A DNA stretch of 64,000 nt from JAQBQB01 sp963757185 (lineage in GTDB: Bacteria > Gemmatimonadota > Gemmatimonadetes > Gemmatimonadales > Gemmatimonadaceae), in the NCBI GenBank assembly GCA_963757185.1, contig CAVWQI010000009.1, positions 124,001-188,000 of the forward strand. The letters are read 5' to 3'. Positions 36,132 through 44,149 of the stretch are shown here, one piece after another. Position numbers and translations under genes: made by a program. Positions within the stretch are counted from its first letter, which is position 1; each line of letters starts with the position of its first letter. A model generated the notes under the pieces. The model was not told where the DNA came from. It saw only the letters and a program-made list of their open reading frames with translations, and ran no database searches.

Positions 36132-37277
36132 CTAGCGCCGAGACACGTTGTACTTGGCCAGCACCTCGCGCACGCGGTCGAGCGGGATCGCCTGCACCGT
36201 ATGCCCGTTCCCGGTCGTCGTCGTTGCCTCGAACAGTGAGTTGTAGATCGCCTCCTCCGTGGCCTCGACCGCGGCCTCGAACAGGCCCGACATCTGCTCG
36301 TTCGCCAGCTCCTCTGTAGTGAGCCGCGTCGCGTTGACGGCGCGGCGGACCTTCTCGTTCGTCGAGAACGCCAGCGCGTAGTCGCCTGATCCGTTCGACG
36401 CCGACGAGCCCGTCCGCGCCAGGCCCATGATGGCCCGCGCGGCCAACCGCTCGAGGTTGCGATCGGAGAGCGGCGCGTCTGTCGCGATGACCATCACGCA
36501 CGATCCGTCGCCGCGCTCGCCCGGAGACTGCGCGTCCCGCTGGAATGCGTACTGGCCCAGCTCCTTTCCCACCGGCGCGCCCAAGACCTGGAGCACGCCG
36601 CCGAAATTCGTCTGGACGAGCACGCCGACTGTCCAACCGCCAAGCGATTGCGGCAGCGCTCGAGACGACGTTCCGATACCGCCCTTCCAGCCGAACGCCA
36701 CCGTGCCCGTGCCGGCCCCCACGCTCCCTTCGGCAACCGGGCCGTCGGACGCCGACGTCAGAGCCGCGCGCACCTGCTCCGCAGTGATCGGGCGCGCTCG
36801 AATGTCGTTGAGCGTACCATCGTTCGTTTCGGCGACGACCGGATTGATCGACCTGACGTTCGCCATTCCAGGCAATCCGAGCATCCAGTCGACCATCGCG
36901 TCGGCCGCTTTCCACACACAGAGCGTGCACGTGAGGAGCAGAGGCGTTTCGAGCTCGCCGAGCTCGTGCAACTGAGTCGCTCCCGTGATCTTGCCGAACC
37001 CGTTCCCGACGTGCAGCGCCGCCGGCACACGGTCGGTGAACACATTCCCGCCGTGCGGCAGAATCGCGGTCACGCCGGTTCGAACGTTGTCTCCCTGCAC
37101 CACCGTCGTTTGTCCGACGCGGACGCCGGCGACGTCAGTGATCGCGTTGAGCCGGCCGGGCGCGAACACGCCCGGTTTCACGCCGAGATCGCGAGCCCTC
37201 GCCCGTTGGGCGGTCGCCTGCGTGGAGAATGCGGTCATGGCGAGGACCGTCGAGAATGAAATGGCGTGGTTCAGCAT
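36132..37277 (-). CDS. P1-family peptidase (DmpA/BapA-like aminopeptidase), exported
   Basis: 381 residues from ATG 37277; signal peptide ending TQATAQ. P1 enzymes are N-terminal nucleophile hydrolases that cut themselves into two chains in front of a Ser. The likely cleavage site and nucleophile is Gly258/Ser259 in GDGSCVMVIATDAPL. Other family features: GRLNAITDVAGVRVGQ near the start, NPVVAETNDG, GTGTVAFGWKGGIGTSSR and TVGVLVQTNFGG. They act on D-amino-acid esters or beta-peptides, often in the periplasm. It is divergent from holB, with 107 bases between starts. Confidence 0.9.
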   Translation of the reverse strand: MLNHAISFSTVLAMTAFSTQATAQRARARDLGVKPGVFAPGRLNAITDVAGVRVGQTTVVQGDNVRTGVTAILPHGGNVFTDRVPAALHVGNGFGKITGATQLHELGELETPLLLTCTLCVWKAADAMVDWMLGLPGMANVRSINPVVAETNDGTLNDIRARPITAEQVRAALTSASDGPVAEGSVGAGTGTVAFGWKGGIGTSSRALPQSLGGWTVGVLVQTNFGGVLQVLGAPVGKELGQYAFQRDAQSPGERGDGSCVMVIATDAPLSDRNLERLAARAIMGLARTGSSASNGSGDYALAFSTNEKVRRAVNATRLTTEELANEQMSGLFEAAVEATEEAIYNSLFEATTTTGNGHTVQAIPLDRVREVLAKYNVSRR

Positions 37278-37348
37278 CGTGGGGGATGATGACGCCTCAC
37301 CGTATCGCCGCATCCTTGCGCGGGCAACCCCGATGCCGCGCCGCGACG

Positions 37349-37377
37349 TTGAGCCGCTCCCCCCCGAGTCCTATCTT
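37349..37377 (+). promoter_or_regulatory. Putative leaderless promoter of holB
   Basis: TTGAGC (37349-37354), a 17-base spacer and TATCTT (37372-37377). The -10 box ends 7 bases before the GTG start, so transcription would begin at the start codon. Confidence 0.55.
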
Positions 37378-37384
37378 GCCTCTC

Positions 37385-38512
37385 GTGCCCCCTCGCCATT
37401 TGCTCCCCTTGCACGCCCACTCGGCCCTTCGCGCCCGACTCGCCGGAGCCGTGTCTCGGGGTGACCTCCCGTCCTCCCTGTTGATTGAAGGACCGCGAGG
37501 CGTCGGCAAGCAACAGCTCGCGCTTTGGCTCGGCCGGTTGTTGCTCTGCGAGGATCCCGAGAACGATTTCCCGTCGAGCGAATCCGCCACGGCGAAGGTC
37601 ACCGCCCGCGTCGCAGACCGGGCGCGCTGTCGTACGTGCAAGCTGACCGAGTCGCTCCAGCACCCCGATTTGCATTGGGTTTTCCCGCGTCCTCGGCTCA
37701 AAGGCTCTTCCGACCCGGACCTCGCCGACATTCGGGAGGACATGGCTGAAGGGATCGCCGAGCGCTTGGGGAACGGCGGCCTCTATGAGCCCCCCGGCGG
37801 TGACGAGGGAATCTTCGTCGCCACGATCCGCGCGATCGTTCAGACGGCGGCGCTCAAGCCGGCGATGGCGCGACGGAAGGTGTTCATCATCGGCGACGCC
37901 GATCGCATGGTCTCGCAGGAAGGTTCTGATCAGGCCGCGAACGCGTTCCTCAAGCTGCTCGAGGAGCCGCCCGCCGACACGACAGTCATTCTCACTTCGA
38001 GCGAGCCTGGCGCCCTGCTCCCTACCGTTCGCTCCCGCGTGATCGCGGTGCGCGCGCTGGCGCTGAACGACGCCGAGATGAAAGCGTTCCTTGAGGACAA
38101 GAAAATCGCTCCCCTCCTCGATCTGCCGGCGAACGCCGCCGAGCTGGTCAAGTCGGCGTCGGGAGCACCGGGCCGCCTCGCCGAACGCGACGCGTGGACC
38201 GCCGCGATCGATCAGGCGACGCGATTTCTCGACGCTGCATCGGCGCCTGACCGCGGCCGCCGCGCGCGCGTCGCGTTGAGCCAGGGTGTGAGCGGCGCCC
38301 GCGGGAAGTTCAGCGACACGCTCGAGGCCCTCACGTCGCTGCTGCACGACCGAGCGCAAGCAGCCGCGGCGCGGGGGGAAGACAAGCGAGCCAGCGGGGC
38401 TGCCCACGCCATCGCGATCGTCGAGCGCACCAAGGAGCTCGCCACCGGCAACGTGAATCCGCAGCTCCTGACCGCGGCGCTGATTCGCGATTTGGCTCCG
38501 CTCGTCCGATGA
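37385..38512 (+). CDS. holB: DNA polymerase III, delta prime subunit-like clamp-loader ATPase
   Basis: 375 residues from GTG 37385, chosen because HLLPLHAHSALRARLAGAVSRGDLPSSLLIEGPRGVGKQQLA is the normal delta-prime N-terminus. Walker A-like GPRGVGKQQ, a zinc module with CEDPEN...CRTCKL, the lid region KVFIIGDADRM, FLKLLEEPPADT and the arginine-finger region LTSSEPGALLPTVRSR. The protein loads the sliding clamp as part of the replisome. Its last 4 bases (ATGA) overlap moaC. The zinc module has an insertion of about 15 residues (ENDFPSSESATAKV) compared with E. coli. Confidence 0.9.
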   Translation: MPPRHLLPLHAHSALRARLAGAVSRGDLPSSLLIEGPRGVGKQQLALWLGRLLLCEDPENDFPSSESATAKVTARVADRARCRTCKLTESLQHPDLHWVFPRPRLKGSSDPDLADIREDMAEGIAERLGNGGLYEPPGGDEGIFVATIRAIVQTAALKPAMARRKVFIIGDADRMVSQEGSDQAANAFLKLLEEPPADTTVILTSSEPGALLPTVRSRVIAVRALALNDAEMKAFLEDKKIAPLLDLPANAAELVKSASGAPGRLAERDAWTAAIDQATRFLDAASAPDRGRRARVALSQGVSGARGKFSDTLEALTSLLHDRAQAAAARGEDKRASGAAHAIAIVERTKELATGNVNPQLLTAALIRDLAPLVR

Positions 38513-39009
38513 GCGACAAGCTCTCGCACGTCGACGACTCCGGCGCAGCTCGCATGGTGGACGTCTCGGGCAAGCCGGAGACTCACCGCCGCGCGCGGGC
38601 GACCGGGGCGATCCGGATGCGCGCCGCGACCCTTCAGGCGATCGTGAACGCCGAGGTGAAAAAGGGCGACGTGCTCGGCGTGGCGCGGGTCGCTGGAGTG
38701 ATGGCGGCGAAGCGGACCGCGGAGCTGATCCCGCTCTGCCATCCTCTGGCGCTCGACGACATCCAGGTCTCGCTGACGCCCGACGAATCGCTTCCCGGCA
38801 TCCGCGCCGAGGCGTCCGTGGCTACGACCGGGCGGACGGGCGCTGAGATGGAGGCCCTTACATCGGTCGCGGTCGCGCTCTTAACGGTCTATGACATGGC
38901 AAAGGGCCTGGACCGCGGCATGGAACTTTCCGATATATCGTTGGCGTCGAAGTCGGGTGGAGTCGGCGGCGATTACGCAAGAGTTGATGGCACGAGCTCT
39001 GCCACCTAA
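38509..39009 (+). CDS. moaC: Cyclic pyranopterin monophosphate synthase
   Basis: 166 residues, typical length. Second step of molybdenum cofactor synthesis. Family motifs: LSHVDDSGAARMVDVS, VLGVARVAGVMAAKRTAELIPLCHPL, RTGAEMEALTSVAVALLTVYDM and ISLASKSGG. The start overlaps holB by ATGA, so it is translationally coupled. No other moa/moe gene is in the window and I see no Moco riboswitch before it. Confidence 0.97.
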   Translation: MSDKLSHVDDSGAARMVDVSGKPETHRRARATGAIRMRAATLQAIVNAEVKKGDVLGVARVAGVMAAKRTAELIPLCHPLALDDIQVSLTPDESLPGIRAEASVATTGRTGAEMEALTSVAVALLTVYDMAKGLDRGMELSDISLASKSGGVGGDYARVDGTSSAT

Positions 39010-39073
39010 TGTGCGGGCAGCGGTAAAGCCGTAGAGGCCGTTTAGTAGTTAACCACTTGCCTTCACAATACTT

Positions 39074-39781
39074 ATGCGCAACCTACGTGGGACGTACGTC
39101 CACCGGGGTGATGCGTTGCGGCGGCGGAGGCGGTTCCATCGGAACCTGTTTCTGGCTGGCTCAGTGGTCCTGTCGCTCGGGGCCATTACCGTCCATCGTG
39201 CTGCCACGGCGAACGCCGAACCTGCCGTAACCGAGAGCCGCGCCGGGGGGATGTTCTCCCTCGGGGACTCCCGGAAACTGCGCTCCGAGCTTGCCACGTC
39301 CCAAGGCGAGCTGTCGCTGCTTCGCGCCCAGATCGAACGGGCGGACAAGGTCATCCAGTATTCGACCCAGTACGCGATCCCGGCCGGCTTGGCCGGCAAG
39401 GTGTTCGACGCCTCGCTGCGCGAGGGCATCGACCCCGAGCTCGCGTTCCGGCTGGTGCGCCTCGAGAGTGAGTTCAACACGCGGGCGGTGAGCAAGACCG
39501 GCGCGATCGGTCTGACGCAGCTCATGCCCAGTACCGCGGTGATGTTCGACAAGGGTGCGACGCGCGACCGGCTGTTCGTCGCCGAGGTGAACCTGAAGAT
39601 CGGGATGCACTACCTCCGCACCCTGCTGGACATGTACAAGGGCGACGTGCGGCTCGCGCTGCTCGCGTACAACCGCGGCGAGGACGCCGTGTGGCGCGAC
39701 GTTCGAGCCGGCGTGAACCCCGGGAACGGCTATGACCGGATGGTGATCGGGGATTACAAGGGGAAAGGGATCGTTCAGTAG
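39074..39781 (+). CDS. Lytic transglycosylase, SLT family
   Basis: 235 residues. N-terminal basic stretch and one membrane helix (LFLAGSVVLSLGAITVH) act as signal anchor; a coiled coil about 65-95; the SLT domain from about 105 with the catalytic Glu in LVRLESEFNTRAVSKTGAIGLTQLMPSTA and later YNRGEDAVWR. It cleaves peptidoglycan between MurNAc and GlcNAc, making 1,6-anhydro ends. Downstream, an ACCGGT array begins at once. A second, larger transglycosylase converges from the other side. Confidence 0.93.
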   Translation: MRNLRGTYVHRGDALRRRRRFHRNLFLAGSVVLSLGAITVHRAATANAEPAVTESRAGGMFSLGDSRKLRSELATSQGELSLLRAQIERADKVIQYSTQYAIPAGLAGKVFDASLREGIDPELAFRLVRLESEFNTRAVSKTGAIGLTQLMPSTAVMFDKGATRDRLFVAEVNLKIGMHYLRTLLDMYKGDVRLALLAYNRGEDAVWRDVRAGVNPGNGYDRMVIGDYKGKGIVQ

Positions 39782-39828
39782 ACCGGTGGACCGGGTGACC
39801 GGTGGACCGGTGAACCGGTGAACCGGGA
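39781..39828. repeat. ACCGGT octamer tandem repeat (copy C)
   Basis: Six exact-length units of 8 bases (gaccggtg, gaccgggt, gaccggtg, gaccggtg, aaccggtg, aaccggga), beginning with the last base of the transglycosylase stop codon. The orientation is opposite to copy D, 96 bases away. Confidence 0.85.
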
Positions 39829-39848
39829 CAACGTAAGACGCGAAAGAA

Positions 39849-39893
39849 AACGGGTGGACAGCGCTGACTTGGCTGTCCACCCGTTCGTTGTTT
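39849..39893. terminator. Bidirectional terminator between convergent transglycosylases
   Basis: A 14-bp perfect stem AACGGGTGGACAGC (39849-39862) with GCTGTCCACCCGTT (39872-39885); A-rich on the left (GAAAGAAAA) and T-rich on the right (CGTTGTTTT), so it can end both transcripts. Confidence 0.85.
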
Positions 39894-39923
39894 TCCGTCT
39901 GTTAGCTCTCGCCGTCTGGTTGT

Positions 39924-39961
39924 ACCGGTCCACCGGTCCACCGGTCTACCGGTCCACCCGG
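39924..39961. repeat. ACCGGT octamer tandem repeat (copy D)
   Basis: accggtcc, accggtcc, accggtct, accggtcc, acccgg: 8-base period, ending right at the stop codon of the LysM-transglycosylase on the minus strand. Inverted relative to copy C. Confidence 0.85.
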
Positions 39962-39962
39962 C

Positions 39963-41501
39963 CTACTTCTTCCCCCTCCGCGTTCCCACCACGATCGACT
40001 GTCCCGGGAAGACGATCGCCCGCTTGAGGCCATTCATCTTCATCAGCACCGACGTCGACGTGTGGTACTTCTTCGCCAGCGAGCCGAGCGTCTCGCCCGA
40101 CTTCACGACGTGCAGCACGCGCGTCCGCGAGGATCCGTAGTGCTCGATCGCAGGGTCCGGCGCGTTGGTCGCGGCCGCCGCCACCTCCGCCGTCGGGACC
40201 AGCACCGCCTGACCGGGCACCAAGTTGCCGCTCTTCAGGCGCTTGATCTTCGGGTTGAACATCGCGAGTTGCTGTGCCGTCAGCCCGTTCCTGTTCGCGA
40301 TCGATGCCACGCTCTGGCCTTTCTTCGACTCCACCGTCTTGTAGGCGGCGCGGGCGGCGCTGGGAAGCGCGGCCAGCGCGACCGCAAAGCTGTCGGCGGC
40401 CCCCACGGGGATCCGGATCTTCGCCGAATCTTTGGGCGGCGTCATCCCGCGCAGGATCTGCGGATTGAGGTCCTTGAGCGTGGCGACGTTCGTGCAGGCC
40501 GCGGCCGCGATCGCGGCGAGAGGCGTCGACGGCCCGACCCTCACGGAGTCATAGGCGAAGGCGGGCTGCGGGCGGATCGTCAGCCCGTAGCGTTCCGGCT
40601 CCTTGCCGATCAGCGCCGCCGCGATGAGCTGCGGCACGTACTCCCGCGTCTCGGCGCGCAGATAATTCTTGTCGGCGAGCGCGAAAAACAGATCGTCGCC
40701 GGTGGTTCCCTCGAAGGCATCGGCGTAGCGCGACAAACCGCGCGCGATGCGTCCCGGTCCGCCGTCGTATGCGGCGGCGGCCAGGTAGAGAGACCCGAAT
40801 TGCTCTTTGAGATCTTTGATGAAGCGAACCGCGGCCGCTGTCGAACGCACCGGGTCGCGGCGTTCATCGACCCACCAGTCGACGCGCATGCCCATGTCGC
40901 GGGCCGTCGTCGTCATGAACTGCCACATGCCGACAGCCGCCGCCTTCGAGTACGCGTTCGGGTCCCAGCCGCTCTCGACGAGCCCGAGGAAGTACATGTC
41001 CTCCGGCAGGCCACCCTCGCGCATCTTGGCGCGAATCATCGCCTCGTAGCGCGTGCCTCGCTCGAGCTGCAGCTGGATGCTCTCCTTCGCCGGACCGGAG
41101 AACAGCCGCACGTAGCGTCCAACGCGAGCCCTCGCCTCGTACGCGTGCACCTCGATGTCCCAGGCCGGCTCGATCGCCGAATCGGCGACCGGCACTGGGT
41201 GTACCGCCGAATCGCGCGCGCCGAAAAGGCTCGTCACGCTGCGGTCCACGTCGGTCTTGGTCACGGGCACGGTGTCGACCAGCCGCGCGGAGTCGGCCGT
41301 CGGGCGACTCCGGGGCGTCGTGTCCAGCGGAATGGGACGCCCCGCGAGCTGCGCTACGTCGCCCGTGGAGAGCGTCGTCGTCGGTCGCTGCGCGCTCGTA
41401 GACGTCGGGGCTGGCGACAGGCCCGTGTTCCCCGCGCGGGAGCCCGCACAGGCAGCCGAAACCATCGCCCCGCCGAGAAGAACCACGTTGCGCACGCGCA
41501 T
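39963..41501 (-). CDS. MltD-like lytic transglycosylase lipoprotein with two LysM domains
   Basis: 512 residues from ATG 41501, beginning a lipoprotein signal (VSAAC, lipobox). A low-complexity linker of 100 residues, then the SLT domain (about 165-330) with catalytic Glu in LGLVESGWDPNAYSKAAAVGMWQFM and AYDGGPGRI. Two LysM domains close the protein: VESKKGQSVASIANRNGL... and HVVKSGETLGSLAKKYHTS... . Outer-membrane-anchored enzyme cutting peptidoglycan. It converges on the smaller transglycosylase. Confidence 0.93.
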   Translation of the reverse strand: MRVRNVVLLGGAMVSAACAGSRAGNTGLSPAPTSTSAQRPTTTLSTGDVAQLAGRPIPLDTTPRSRPTADSARLVDTVPVTKTDVDRSVTSLFGARDSAVHPVPVADSAIEPAWDIEVHAYEARARVGRYVRLFSGPAKESIQLQLERGTRYEAMIRAKMREGGLPEDMYFLGLVESGWDPNAYSKAAAVGMWQFMTTTARDMGMRVDWWVDERRDPVRSTAAAVRFIKDLKEQFGSLYLAAAAYDGGPGRIARGLSRYADAFEGTTGDDLFFALADKNYLRAETREYVPQLIAAALIGKEPERYGLTIRPQPAFAYDSVRVGPSTPLAAIAAAACTNVATLKDLNPQILRGMTPPKDSAKIRIPVGAADSFAVALAALPSAARAAYKTVESKKGQSVASIANRNGLTAQQLAMFNPKIKRLKSGNLVPGQAVLVPTAEVAAAATNAPDPAIEHYGSSRTRVLHVVKSGETLGSLAKKYHTSTSVLMKMNGLKRAIVFPGQSIVVGTRRGKK

Positions 41502-41637
41502 CAGGCCGATTCCGCTCCCTTTGTTCGTTTGAATGGACCTGGCCGCTCGAAACACAATCGCCGCTTGGAGGCGGCGAGGGGTCGTCGGCCAACATACTAC
41601 AACGCGGACCGGGCACCAGCCCGCTGGGACCAACGAG

Positions 41638-42093
41638 CTATTGCGAAGTGATGAAGTTTCCGAGGACGCGGTTTGTCGCATTCAAAACGGCCACGGCCGC
41701 GCCGCGGCGCGTGTCGGCGTCCACCAGATAACAACCGACGAGACGCGTCAGCTTGCCATCCTGACGCATCGAGATCGACACGATGATGAGGTTTTCGTCG
41801 AACGCTCGCATCTGTTTGATGCCGAGCAGCTCGAAGTGGAGGGCGCCCTTGGCGAACGTCATCAGGGCGTTGAGCGCGGCCTCGGCGGCCACGCGGAAGT
41901 CACCGAGCGGGCTCGATTGCCCTAGCGCGCGCCCCGTGAACATCTCGCCGTCCCACTCGAGCGAGACCTCGGAGTTGCACTGGCCGGACGGCGTTCGCGT
42001 GAACGCGAAATGCGCGAAGCGCAGCCGCTCGCGGCGCAGGCCGAGGGAGAAGATCGAGCCTTCTTGTTCCGGACGCTCTTGATCCTGATCCAT
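41638..42093 (-). CDS. Hypothetical cytoplasmic protein, 151 residues
   Basis: Not recognised. No signal peptide or membrane segment. Two ordered parts: LRFAHFAFTRTPSGQCNSEVSLEWDGEMFTGRALG, then AAEAALNALMTFAKGALHFELLGIKQMRAFDENLIIVSISM and RLVGCYLVDADTRRGAAVAVLNATNRVLGNFI. The strand-helix-strand pattern with a conserved-looking GCYLVD and AVAVLNATNRVL resembles the C-terminal allosteric domain of isopropylmalate-synthase-type enzymes (dsRBD-like/LeuA regulatory fold). That is only a resemblance of pattern. It lies upstream of the LysM-transglycosylase with 136 bases between. Confidence 0.72.
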   Translation of the reverse strand: MDQDQERPEQEGSIFSLGLRRERLRFAHFAFTRTPSGQCNSEVSLEWDGEMFTGRALGQSSPLGDFRVAAEAALNALMTFAKGALHFELLGIKQMRAFDENLIIVSISMRQDGKLTRLVGCYLVDADTRRGAAVAVLNATNRVLGNFITSQ

Positions 42094-42208
42094 GCGATAG
42101 CAACAGGGTGGCGGACGGCTTGACCAGGGAGCACCCTCGCCCCTCTGTTAAAACGAGTGGTTTCCACGCACCGCAACACGGTCGTTGTAACTCGAATCAC
42201 GAACATCG

Positions 42209-43138
42209 ATGCACGTCGTGATACAATTTTCAGTATCGGCAGCATTCGCGGGCGCGCTCACACTCGTCGGGGTCGCGAGGCCCGCGATCGCGCAGTCGAA
42301 GCCCCTCGCCGCGGAGGTCGAGCGCCGTATTGCCCAGGTTCCCGGAGCGGTCGTCGGGGTGGCCTTCCACGACCTCCAGACGGGCGACAGCCTCTATCTC
42401 CGTGCCGATGAAAGCTTTCACGCCGCCAGCACGATGAAAGTGCCCGTGATGATCGAGCTGTTCCGGCAAGTCGACGCCGGCACCCTGCGGCTCGATCAGG
42501 GTATTCCCCTGGTGAATCATTTTGTGTCGATCGCGGATGGGTCGACCTATTCGCTCAACGCGTCGGACGATTCCGACAGCCTGGCTTACAGTCTTGTAGG
42601 AACCCGTGTCGCGCTTCGCGACCTCGTGGACCACATGATCACGCGGTCGAGCAACCTCGCCACGAACGCGCTCATCGAGCTGGTCGGCGCCAAGAACGCC
42701 AACGCCACGGCGCACCGACTCGGCGCCACGAACATCACCGTCCTCAGGGGAGTCGAGGACAACCCGGCGTTCCGAGCCGGCATGAACAACACGACGACCG
42801 CACGGGACCTCGCCGTACTGCTCGAGGCCATCGAGACCGGACGCGCGGCGACGGGGGCCAGTTGTGATGCGATGCGTGACATCCTCTCCCGGCAGGAATT
42901 CAACGAGGAGATTCCCGCCGGTCTCCCGCCGGGCACGAAGGTCGCCCACAAAACGGGTTGGATCACCGGCGTGCTGCACGACGCCGCCGTCATCTACCCT
43001 CCCAAGCGCAAGCCGTACGTGCTCGTCGTCCTCACGCGCGACATCCCGGATGAAAAGATCGCGCGCGCCCTGATCGCCGACATCTCTCGACTCGTGTGGG
43101 CAAGCACCGTCGACGGTCGGCAGGGGTTGCAGCAATGA
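42209..43138 (+). CDS. Class A beta-lactamase-like serine hydrolase, exported
   Basis: 309 residues from ATG 42209, signal peptide ending AIAQS. All class A positions can be placed: Ser74-x-x-Lys77 (ASTMKV), Ser147-x-Asn149 (RSSN, matching SDN with Ser in the middle), Glu183 (GVEDN, matching Glu166 of the omega loop), and Lys248-Thr-Gly (HKTG). The gap between Ser74 and Glu183 is slightly longer than usual. It may be a true beta-lactamase or a peptidoglycan-related relative; sequence alone does not decide. Stop overlaps the rpiB start (ATGA). Confidence 0.88.
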   Translation: MHVVIQFSVSAAFAGALTLVGVARPAIAQSKPLAAEVERRIAQVPGAVVGVAFHDLQTGDSLYLRADESFHAASTMKVPVMIELFRQVDAGTLRLDQGIPLVNHFVSIADGSTYSLNASDDSDSLAYSLVGTRVALRDLVDHMITRSSNLATNALIELVGAKNANATAHRLGATNITVLRGVEDNPAFRAGMNNTTTARDLAVLLEAIETGRAATGASCDAMRDILSRQEFNEEIPAGLPPGTKVAHKTGWITGVLHDAAVIYPPKRKPYVLVVLTRDIPDEKIARALIADISRLVWASTVDGRQGLQQ

Positions 43139-43593
43139 TCGTCGCCCTGGGCTGCGACCACGCGGGCTATGCGCTCAAGCAGGGCGTCGCCGAGGCAATT
43201 CGCGACGCGGGCCACGAGGTGCTCGACTGCGGCGCCTTCGAGCTGACGCCCGGCGACGACTACCCCGACTTCGCCGCCGCCGTTGCCCGAGCGATCCTTG
43301 CCGGCCGTGCCGAGCGCGGGGTGATCGTCTGCGGCAGCGGCGTTGGCGCGTCGGTGGCGGCCAACAAATTCCCCGGAATCCGGTCCGCGCTCTGCCACGA
43401 TACGTTCTCGGCGCACCAAGGCGTGGAGGACGATTCGATGAACGTCTTGGCGCTCGGAGCGCGGGTCATCGGCCCTTCGCTGGCCGCGGAGCTGGTCGGA
43501 GCGTTCCTTAGGGCCGAGTTCTCGGGTGCCGAACGCCACCGCCGCAGGCTCCAGAAAATCGCGGACATCGAGAAAGAACAGGCGTCGCGCTGA
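43135..43593 (+). CDS. rpiB: Ribose-5-phosphate isomerase B (RpiB/LacA/LacB family)
   Basis: 152 residues from ATG 43135; the open frame extends 13 codons upstream. RpiB interconverts ribose 5-phosphate and ribulose 5-phosphate. Motifs: ALGCDHAGYALK, GDDYPDFA, GVIVCGSGVGASVAANKFPGIRSALCHD, and NVLALGARVIG. The catalytic Cys is in VCGSG. ATGA overlap with the beta-lactamase-like gene makes an odd but clear operon. A CGCAGAT hairpin follows the stop and may end transcription. Confidence 0.95.
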   Translation: MIVALGCDHAGYALKQGVAEAIRDAGHEVLDCGAFELTPGDDYPDFAAAVARAILAGRAERGVIVCGSGVGASVAANKFPGIRSALCHDTFSAHQGVEDDSMNVLALGARVIGPSLAAELVGAFLRAEFSGAERHRRRLQKIADIEKEQASR

Positions 43594-43628
43594 GGCAGCC
43601 GGGCCACAAGACCAAGCGAGCAAATTTG

Positions 43629-43721
43629 AAACGCAGATGCCGCAGATGAACTACAGGATCCCGCAGATGAACTTCACAGAAATCTGCGGGATCGCGTTTC
43701 AGAATCTGCGGGATCTGCGTT
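43629..43721. repeat. CGCAGAT intergenic hairpin repeat (copy 2)
   Basis: AACGCAGATGCCGCAGAT (43629-43646) is complementary, with one mismatch, to ATCTGCGGGATCTGCGTT (43704-43721); further units lie between. GAGTTTTT follows, so it can double as an rpiB terminator. Confidence 0.78.
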
Positions 43722-43766
43722 GAGTTTTTCTCGTCCACGCATCGTGGCCCGCGCGCCGAGACGAAC

Positions 43767-44120
43767 TTAGCCCGACGACCGCTCCGCTCCTGCTCGATAC
43801 ACGATCACGTCCACCTTCTCGAGCGTGATCAACCCGCCGCCGATCATCGAATCGAGCTCGGGGAGGATCTCGTCGATCTTCTCCGCCGAGTCGACGCACT
43901 CGATGACGATCGGCAGGTCGCCGGACAGCTCGAGGAACTTCACCGTGTGGACGTGTGCGGTCGCGCCGAACGACATGATGCCGCGGAAGACGGTCGCGCC
44001 GGCGAGCCGCCGCGTTCGCAGCAGCTGGACGATCTGCTCGTACGTCGGCTTCCCCTCGTACTTCTCCCGCTCGCCGACGTGAATGCGCATGAGCACGCGC
44101 TGACCCTTGAGTCCTTGCAT
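43767..44120 (-). CDS. DUF190 family protein (CrcB-associated)
   Basis: 117 residues from ATG 44120, which has GAGGAA seven bases upstream; the longer frame from TTG 44153 overlaps crcB. Small PII-like ferredoxin fold: LKGQRVLMRIHVGEREKYEGKPTYEQIVQLLR, AGATVFRGIMSFGA, LPIVIECVDSAEKIDEILPEL. DUF190 proteins usually sit beside crcB, so a role in fluoride handling is likely by association but unproven. No T-loop signature of true PII is visible. The gene lies 29 bases after crcB in the same transcript. Confidence 0.93.
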   Translation of the reverse strand: MQGLKGQRVLMRIHVGEREKYEGKPTYEQIVQLLRTRRLAGATVFRGIMSFGATAHVHTVKFLELSGDLPIVIECVDSAEKIDEILPELDSMIGGGLITLEKVDVIVYRAGAERSSG

Positions 44121-44149
44121 CGCAGATTCCTCGCTCGGGTCGTGGTGCG

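Noticed and set aside
36545..36580. P1 peptidase nucleophile placed at VQTNFGG (Thr instead of Ser)
   Set aside because: The family's self-cleavage site fits GDGS (Ser259) before VMVIATDAPL much better, so no active-site loss is claimed.
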